Below are positions 59,328 through 64,000 of a stretch of DNA of 64,000 nt, in pieces (within the stretch, counting starts at the first letter, position 1; the number at the start of each line of letters is the position of its first letter). A program made the translations under genes and the position numbers. The notes beneath the pieces are model-generated. The model ran no database searches, was not told where the DNA came from, and saw only the letters and a program-made list of their open reading frames with translations. The stretch is from NCBI RefSeq assembly GCF_027943945.1, contig NZ_AP027141.1, positions 2,666,001 through 2,730,000 on the forward strand, in the 5' to 3' direction. The DNA is from Microbacterium terricola. Its GTDB lineage: Bacteria; Actinomycetota; Actinomycetes; Actinomycetales; Microbacteriaceae.

Positions 59328-60517
59328 GGCGTCACCTGCTCGAGCAGCTCGTCCAGGTGGGTCCCGAGCGGATCCTGGACCTCGGGAAGATCGGGCGTCG
59401 TCGCGGGCGGGTCGCCCAATCCGGTCCAGACGAACGCGGCGATGGCGATCACGACAGCGGCTGCGATCGCCGAGATCACGGCGACCACGCGGCGTCGCGC
59501 CGACCGGCGCACGGGCGTCGGTGCGACGAGAGCTTCGGTGGTGTGCCCGACGGCAGCCGGCGCCTCGGGCATGAGGCGCGTCGGCGCGGTCGGCGGGTCG
59601 ACGCTCGGAGCCGATGCGTGCGGCGCTGCCTCGATCGCCGCCTGGGTCACGTCGGGGCCGGCCGGGTCGTCCGCCTCGAGGGCACGGCTCGCGCGCGCCA
59701 CCTCGAGCGCGGTCGGTCGACTCAGGGGGTCGATGGCGGTCATGCGGACGAGCAGCGAACGCCAGGCGAAGCTGACCCCGGGCGGGACTGCCGGGGGACT
59801 GGACAGCCGCGCGGCGATGGCTTCGCCGGAGTTCTGCTGCGGGAACGCCCGCCGCCCCGTCAGCGACTCGATCAGCACGAGTCCGAGGGAGTAGATGTCC
59901 GAAGCAGGCGTCGGCTCGGCGCCGCGAACCTGTTCTGGCGAGATGTACGCGGCGGTGCCGACCGCCATGCCGGGTGTCGTGACGCGCGCGGTGTCGACCA
60001 GGTAGGCGATGCCGAAGTCGGCGAGCACCGCCCGGAGCGCGGGCCCGGACTCCGACGTCGGGCGCAGCAGGATGTTGGACGGCTTGATGTCGCGGTGGAT
60101 GATGCCGGCCGCGTGCACCACGTGCAGCGCCTCCCCGAGATGGGCCACCAGATCAGCCGCGTCACTGCTCGGCAATGCGCCGCGTTCGAGGCGCTCCGTG
60201 AGCGTGCCTCCGGCGATGTGCTCCATCACGAGATACGCGTGGTCACCACCGGACAGGCGGGCATCGAACAGGGTCACCAGCGACGGGTGGTTCAACGACG
60301 CCAGGAGCCGCTTCTCGGAGTCTCTCCGGTGCTCATCGCCCGCTTCGGTCATCCCTGGCCGGAAGAGCTTGACGGCGACAGTTCGTCCGAGTTCCTGATC
60401 GAAGGCACGGTAGACCGTCGCCATCGCACCGTCGCCGAGCACCGCGTCGAGCCGGTAGCGCTCGTCGAGAACCAGGCCGACCCGTTCAGAGCCGTGCACG
60501 TGTACGCCGTTCATCAT
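59324..60517 (-). CDS. Serine/threonine protein kinase with C-terminal membrane helix
   Basis: A 397-residue Hanks-type kinase. Kinase motifs in order: GDGAMATVY glycine loop, VAVKLF (K50), catalytic loop HRDIKPSNIL (D143), DFGIAYLV (D167) and SPEQV. An Ala/Pro-rich linker leads to one helix (VVAVISAIAAAVVIAIAAFV) and a short outside tail with no PASTA repeats. The chosen ATG has AGGGTGG before it; a GTG six codons upstream is possible. The downstream lipoprotein is coupled. The glycine loop lacks the third Gly (GDGAMA). Confidence 0.9.
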   Translation of the reverse strand: MMNGVHVHGSERVGLVLDERYRLDAVLGDGAMATVYRAFDQELGRTVAVKLFRPGMTEAGDEHRRDSEKRLLASLNHPSLVTLFDARLSGGDHAYLVMEHIAGGTLTERLERGALPSSDAADLVAHLGEALHVVHAAGIIHRDIKPSNILLRPTSESGPALRAVLADFGIAYLVDTARVTTPGMAVGTAAYISPEQVRGAEPTPASDIYSLGLVLIESLTGRRAFPQQNSGEAIAARLSSPPAVPPGVSFAWRSLLVRMTAIDPLSRPTALEVARASRALEADDPAGPDVTQAAIEAAPHASAPSVDPPTAPTRLMPEAPAAVGHTTEALVAPTPVRRSARRRVVAVISAIAAAVVIAIAAFVWTGLGDPPATTPDLPEVQDPLGTHLDELLEQVTP

Positions 60518-60627
60518 CAAGAGCCACCCTGCCACTGCTCGCGCGTCGCGTCAGGCGCTTGACAGGCGGCGGAAATTCTGCGCGGGACGACATCCACTTG
60601 ATTCACGATTCTCTGTACTATTGCGAC

Positions 60628-60966
60628 GTGCCCGCTCTGACCGCATCCGTGACGCATACGGCCGCTCTCGCCCGCTTCGGCCATGCACTCTCGGATCCGA
60701 CCCGCGTGGGCGTGCTGCTCGCACTGCGCACAGGGCCGGGGTATCCGTCCGACCTCGCCGAGTCGCTCGGGGTTTCCCGGCAGGTCATGTCGAATCAACT
60801 CGCGTGCCTGCGTGGCTGCGGCCTCGTCGCGGCGACGGCGGAAGGCCGACGCTCGTCCTACCGTCTCGCCGACGCGCACCTCGCCACCGCGCTGAACGAG
60901 CTGCTCCAGGTCGTCCTCCACGTCGAACCCGACTGCTGCGCAGGCGACACCTGCACCTGCGCATGA
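60628..60966 (+). CDS. cmtR: CmtR-like ArsR/SmtB family metal sensor
   Basis: A 112-residue winged-helix repressor. LACLRGCGLV has the Cys pair (about C60 and C64) of the Cd/Pb sensor CmtR of Mycobacterium tuberculosis, and the Cys-rich tail (DCCAGDTCTC) supplies the third ligand. The GTG start (PALTASVTH) is used as the longer frame has no family match. Its stop overlaps the transporter ATG (ATGA). It should release the operon when Cd, Pb or a similar metal binds. Confidence 0.85.
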   Translation: MPALTASVTHTAALARFGHALSDPTRVGVLLALRTGPGYPSDLAESLGVSRQVMSNQLACLRGCGLVAATAEGRRSSYRLADAHLATALNELLQVVLHVEPDCCAGDTCTCA

Positions 60967-61634
60967 GCGCCACCCCGATCTCCCGTGACCGCAGGCGGGT
61001 GCTGCACCGCCGCATCCGCTGGATCGTGGCGACGACGATCGGCTACAACCTGGTCGAGGCCGTCGTCGCGATCACCGCCGGTACCGTCGCCTCCTCGGCG
61101 GCGCTGGTCGCGTTCGGGTTGGATTCCACGATCGAGGTGCTCTCCGCCGCCGCCGTGGCGTGGCAGTTCACGCGGCGCGACCCGGAGCGCTGGGAGAAGG
61201 GCACTCTCAGGGTGATCGCCGTCGCGTTCTTCGCGCTCGCCGCATGGGTCACCGTCGCGTCACTCTCCGCGCTGATTGCGCGGGTCGAGGTGGAGCACAG
61301 CTCGATCGGCATCGTCCTCACCGCCGTGAGCGTCGTCGTGATGCCGCTCCTCTCGTTCGCCGAGCGCCGGGCCGGCCGTGAGCTCGGCTCCGCGACCGCC
61401 GTCGCCGACTCCATGCAGACGCTGATCTGCGCGTACCTGTCGGCCGCGGTGCTGGTCGGACTCGTGCTGAATAGCGCGTTCGACTGGTGGTGGGCGGACG
61501 CGATCGCGGGGCTGGTGATCGCCGCGTTCGCGGTCCGGGAGGGCGTCGAGGCCTGGCGGGGCGACGCCTGCGCGACCTCGGTCGGCATGCTCCTCGACGA
61601 GGAGCCCGAGTCCGAGCGCGAACGAGGGTCATGA
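60963..61634 (+). CDS. Cation transporter (CDF-like), metal efflux
   Basis: A 223-residue membrane protein with about six helices. SSAALVAFGLDSTIEVLSAA and TAVADSMQTLICAYLS match the helix 2 and helix 5 metal-site blocks of cation-diffusion-facilitator proteins (Asp in each), and FDWWWADAIAGLVIAAFAV is the usual helix 6. It lacks the long C-terminal cytoplasmic domain. Being coupled to the CmtR-like gene, it probably exports Cd, Pb, Zn or Co. Confidence 0.85.
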   Translation: MSATPISRDRRRVLHRRIRWIVATTIGYNLVEAVVAITAGTVASSAALVAFGLDSTIEVLSAAAVAWQFTRRDPERWEKGTLRVIAVAFFALAAWVTVASLSALIARVEVEHSSIGIVLTAVSVVVMPLLSFAERRAGRELGSATAVADSMQTLICAYLSAAVLVGLVLNSAFDWWWADAIAGLVIAAFAVREGVEAWRGDACATSVGMLLDEEPESERERGS

Positions 61635-62255
61635 TGTCGGGGTCGCGATGACGACGACGTTGTCGTCGTAGTGGCCTGTTCGCGCGTCGAATGCTCCGCC
61701 GCAGGTGATGAGCACCAGTGCCGGTGCACCGTCTCGTTCGAACAGGTCGCCCGCGGGCAGCTCCGCCTTCGGGTAGTAGGTGACGCTGTCCACGCGGTAC
61801 CGGTGGGCGTCACCCGCCGCATCGATCACCTCCACCGCCTGGCCTGTCGCGAGGTCGCGCAGACGGCTGAACGGGCCGATGGGGTACTGCGGCGCGTCGA
61901 TGTGGGCCGAGATGACGGTGCTGCCTTCGGCGCTGTCCGGATCCGATCCGAATCGGTACCAGCCGGCCACCGCCGGATCGTCCGGCAATTCCATGAACCC
62001 CCCTTTCTCGACGCCCACCGGCACCACAGGCACATCGATCCCGAGGGCGTCGATCACCACCCGTTCCGGTGCGACGCGCTTCCGCACCGGCGCCGCGGTG
62101 GCGGCCGCGATCGGCACCTCGACAGCCGGCGTCGGACGCACTGTCGCCGTGGGCGTGGGTGCGGGGGCCGACTGCGGGCCCGGCGGTGAGGCACATGCCG
62201 CGAGCGCGAGGACGACCGCAAGGACAGCGGATGCCCCTGCGGTCGGCCTCGCCAC
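61629..62255 (-). CDS. Class F-like sortase
   Basis: A 208-residue exported protein (N-terminal Ala/Leu-rich segment ending LAACASPP, possibly a lipobox). The sortase domain has RVVIDALGIDVPVVPVGVE, the catalytic His in STVISAHIDAP, the Cys in LVLITCGGAFD and the Arg in ARTGHYDDNVVV. Class F sortases of actinobacteria attach surface proteins to peptidoglycan. It follows the DUF4397 protein gene by 11 bp and is presumably co-transcribed from the SigK-like promoter. Its 3' end overlaps that of the transporter gene by 6 bp. Confidence 0.88.
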   Translation of the reverse strand: MARPTAGASAVLAVVLALAACASPPGPQSAPAPTPTATVRPTPAVEVPIAAATAAPVRKRVAPERVVIDALGIDVPVVPVGVEKGGFMELPDDPAVAGWYRFGSDPDSAEGSTVISAHIDAPQYPIGPFSRLRDLATGQAVEVIDAAGDAHRYRVDSVTYYPKAELPAGDLFERDGAPALVLITCGGAFDARTGHYDDNVVVIATPTS

Positions 62256-62266
62256 GGCTTCGCGAT

Positions 62267-63088
62267 TCAGCGCTTCGCCCGCGCACGCATCACGACGACG
62301 GCGGATGCGGCGACCGCTGCCGCAACAGCGAACCCGCCGACGAGGAACAGCGCCTGCGTCAGCGCGTCGCGTTCGGCGACCTGGCCGCCCGTGCCGGAGT
62401 TGACCCCATCGGGAGCCGAGTGCAGGCCCTCGATGGTCTGCACCGCGAGATCGAGGCTGTCCTCCTCGAGGCTGCCCCAGGCGTAGACGATCGTGAGCAC
62501 GCCCTCCTGCACCTCGACAGGAGCCGGGCCGATCACGGGATCAGTGGTGCCCGCTGCGGCGACGGAAGCCTCGACGGTGCCGGCCGGCAGGTCGAGCGAT
62601 TCCTCATCGGGGTTGGCGAGCCCCTCGATCACCGGGGAATCTCCGGCGAGCACGTCGACGGCCGGCGCGGCTGCGTCGTGACGGACTGTCAGCCTGCCCT
62701 CCCCCGCCGCGGTCGCGGAGGTGTCATTGACGTAGGGCGTGACGGTCGGGTCGCCGTCCTCCGTCAGGTGCGCCACCGCGGTGTAGTTCGTGTCGGCCTC
62801 CAGCGTGAGGGTCACCGGACCGAGCACCGGGGCGCTGTCGTCGGTGGCGTCGGGAGCGGTCAGAGCGACCTCGTAGTCGCCGGCCGGCAGATCCAAGGGA
62901 CCGGCAAGGTCGCCTGGCTGGAAGTCGTCGAGCGTGAGTTCGCCGTTGACGTACACGTCGACCGGGGTGTCGGGGATGCCGTGGAGCACGGACAGGACGG
63001 CATTGCCTGCGGTGTCGGCACTGGCGGGCGCGATCATCGCCAGCGCGGCGACCGCCCCGGCGCTGATGCCCATGAGTATCTTTCGCAC
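62267..63088 (-). CDS. DUF4397 cell-surface protein with C-terminal membrane anchor
   Basis: A 273-residue exported protein. Signal peptide (ILMGISAGAVAALAMIAPASA), two DUF4397 beta domains (VLSVLHGIPDTPVDVYVNGE; LTVRHDAAAPAVDVLAGDSP), an Asp/Ser-rich linker, then the helix LFLVGGFAVAAAVAASAVVV and tail MRARAKR. The end is built like a sortase signal, but no LPXTG is present; NSGTGGQ is the only Gly/Thr-rich stretch before it. The GTG start has AGGAG 7 bases upstream. Paired with a sortase and a SigK-like promoter. Confidence 0.88.
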   Translation of the reverse strand: MRKILMGISAGAVAALAMIAPASADTAGNAVLSVLHGIPDTPVDVYVNGELTLDDFQPGDLAGPLDLPAGDYEVALTAPDATDDSAPVLGPVTLTLEADTNYTAVAHLTEDGDPTVTPYVNDTSATAAGEGRLTVRHDAAAPAVDVLAGDSPVIEGLANPDEESLDLPAGTVEASVAAAGTTDPVIGPAPVEVQEGVLTIVYAWGSLEEDSLDLAVQTIEGLHSAPDGVNSGTGGQVAERDALTQALFLVGGFAVAAAVAASAVVVMRARAKR

Positions 63089-63135
63089 AGTCTTGCTCCT
63101 TCGTCGGAGCGGCCCGTTGCCGCCCATCATCGAGT

Positions 63136-63164
63136 TATTCACTCGGAAGGGCGCATTCGGATGC
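63136..63164 (-). promoter_or_regulatory. SigK-like ECF promoter of the DUF4397/sortase operon
   Basis: On the minus strand GCATCC (63164-63159), 17 bp, TGAATA (63141-63136), about 48 bp before the GTG. It matches the promoters of the fasciclin gene and the sigma operon in both hexamers and the exact spacing. The start of the spacer (GAAT) also matches that of the sigma promoter, giving TGCATCCGAAT in both. Confidence 0.7.
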
Positions 63165-63234
63165 ATCAAAGCGCGAATGGGTCGGCCGTCGGCCTCGTTG
63201 GACTGGCGGCCGTCGCGGGATAAGGACCCCGCGC

Positions 63235-63271
63235 ACGACCTCGGCTGAGGCGCCTCCTCAGCCGAGGGTCG
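63235..63271 (-). terminator. Terminator of the GH3 gene
   Basis: CCTCGGCTGAGG and CCTCAGCCGAGG form a perfect 12-bp stem with a 5-nt loop, extended by ACGA/TCGT across one bulge. It lies 18 bp past the GH3 stop codon. Confidence 0.8.
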
Positions 63272-63288
63272 TACGTCCGGCTGAGGAC

Positions 63289-64000
63289 TCAGCCTCCGTA
63301 GGTCAGCCCGTGCCCGAAGCGGAAGAGCGCATCGGGCATGTCGAACGGGGTGTCGGACTTGTTCGCCTCGACCGAGGCCATCGACCGGGGCAGGTCGATC
63401 GGGAGCCGCCCCTTCGGCTCGGCCGTTCCGAGCAGCACGTCGGCGACGGACTGATCGGTCGCTCCGTACTCGGCGATGATCGCGGCCGCATGGTCGACGA
63501 ACGGCGTGAGGATCGCGGGGCGATCGAGGTTCACCACGATCACGGTCGGCACAGCGGCGCACAGCGCGAGGATCTCGTCGCGGTCGGCGTCCGTGTAGTC
63601 GAGGCTGCCGGCGTGCATGAACAGCTCGAAGCCCTGCGTGCGCGGCTCGTAGGCCGCGGCGATCCGCAGGACCGCGACGTCCGCCTGCGCAGGGTCGTCG
63701 ACGATCTCGCAGCCCGCGAAGACCGAGCCGTCGATGTTCTTCGCGAACACCTTGACGCCGGCGCCGAGCGGGAGCGTCGGCGCGTCGGCCGGCCCGTTCG
63801 TCAGGAGGGTGTGCGAGGCCCGCTGCGTGTCGATCCCCGCCTGCACCATCTCGGGCGTGGCGACGGCGAGCTCGGCCGCATCCGGGTCGACGTGGCGCTC
63901 GTCGAACAGGCCGAGCGTGAACTTCTCGATCAGCACGCGACGGGCTGACCGGTCGAGGCGCTCTTCGGTGACGAGACCGGCGCGGACGGCGCCGAGGAGC
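63289..64000 (-). CDS. GH3 family beta-glycosidase, C-terminal part (cut by window edge)
   Basis: The reading frame is open to the right edge, so the N-terminal barrel with the nucleophile Asp is outside the window and only about 236 C-terminal residues are visible. RLDRSARRVLIEKFTLGLFD is the helix joining barrel and second domain in GH3 enzymes; VIVVNLDRPAIL and YGATDQSVADVLLGTAEPKGRLPIDLP, then RFGHGLTYG, are second-domain blocks. The Glu normally in the DEG region is not obvious. Substrate class cannot be set from this part. Confidence 0.88.
   Translation of the reverse strand, partial: LLGAVRAGLVTEERLDRSARRVLIEKFTLGLFDERHVDPDAAELAVATPEMVQAGIDTQRASHTLLTNGPADAPTLPLGAGVKVFAKNIDGSVFAGCEIVDDPAQADVAVLRIAAAYEPRTQGFELFMHAGSLDYTDADRDEILALCAAVPTVIVVNLDRPAILTPFVDHAAAIIAEYGATDQSVADVLLGTAEPKGRLPIDLPRSMASVEANKSDTPFDMPDALFRFGHGLTYGG

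Noticed and set aside
1..64000. tRNA, rRNA, transposase, integrase or prophage genes
   Set aside because: None recognised on reading both strands; the window appears to be ordinary chromosome with metabolic accessory loci.

Overview
The window looks like a chromosomal segment of a high-GC actinobacterium, most likely a Microbacterium-like member of the Microbacteriaceae. The evidence is inferential: GC-rich third codon positions, frequent GTG starts and ATGA/GTGA stop-start overlaps, an IdeR/DtxR iron box, several sugar ABC transporters each paired with a LacI regulator, a mycobacterial-type CmtR sensor and a SigK/RskA-like pair next to a fasciclin gene. I see no tRNA, rRNA, CRISPR array, phage or insertion sequence.

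Left part (1-8.2 kb): a coupled amidase - PLP decarboxylase - SDR operon cut at the left edge; a 450-bp stretch of gene remnants and repeats ending in an internally deleted arsenate reductase; the ferrous-iron uptake operon efeU-efeO-efeB under an iron box; and a small membrane protein.

Three sugar-use loci. (A) 8.2-14.7 kb: GH36 alpha-galactosidase, binding protein, two permeases and LacI, with three operator copies at the promoter. (B) 20.2-28.3 kb: binding protein, two permeases, GH78 rhamnosidase and a GH43 enzyme, with a divergent LacI and two perfect operators. (C) 51.7-58.8 kb: binding protein, two permeases and a GH43 lipoprotein on one strand, LacI and a GH2 enzyme on the other. No ABC ATPase gene accompanies any of them, so a shared ATPase elsewhere is implied. 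A GH3 gene is cut by the right edge.

Between these loci lie: a TetR/YhgE-like membrane protein pair; rhodanese, NIPSNAP and msrA; a NhaA-thioredoxin fusion preceded by two chained short ORFs; an LLM oxidoreductase - GH13 - DUF72 operon; a four-gene cluster of a radical SAM enzyme, two small membrane proteins and a divergent Lgt-like transferase; an assortment of metabolic and transport genes (epimerase, aldo/keto reductase, ChrA, ThrE); a subtilase with no signal peptide; and a Ser/Thr kinase-lipoprotein pair next to a CmtR-like sensor and its transporter.

The two most interesting systems: (1) an ECF sigma factor/anti-sigma pair with a divergent fasciclin gene, where both genes start from back-to-back promoters reading GCATCC-N17-GGAAYA. 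The same motif with exactly the same spacing, GCATCC-N17-TGAATA, lies 17 kb away in front of a DUF4397 surface protein/sortase operon, which suggests a SigK-like cell-surface regulon. (2) The radical SAM/Lgt-like cluster, a possible lipid- or lipoprotein-modifying system for which I know no described function.
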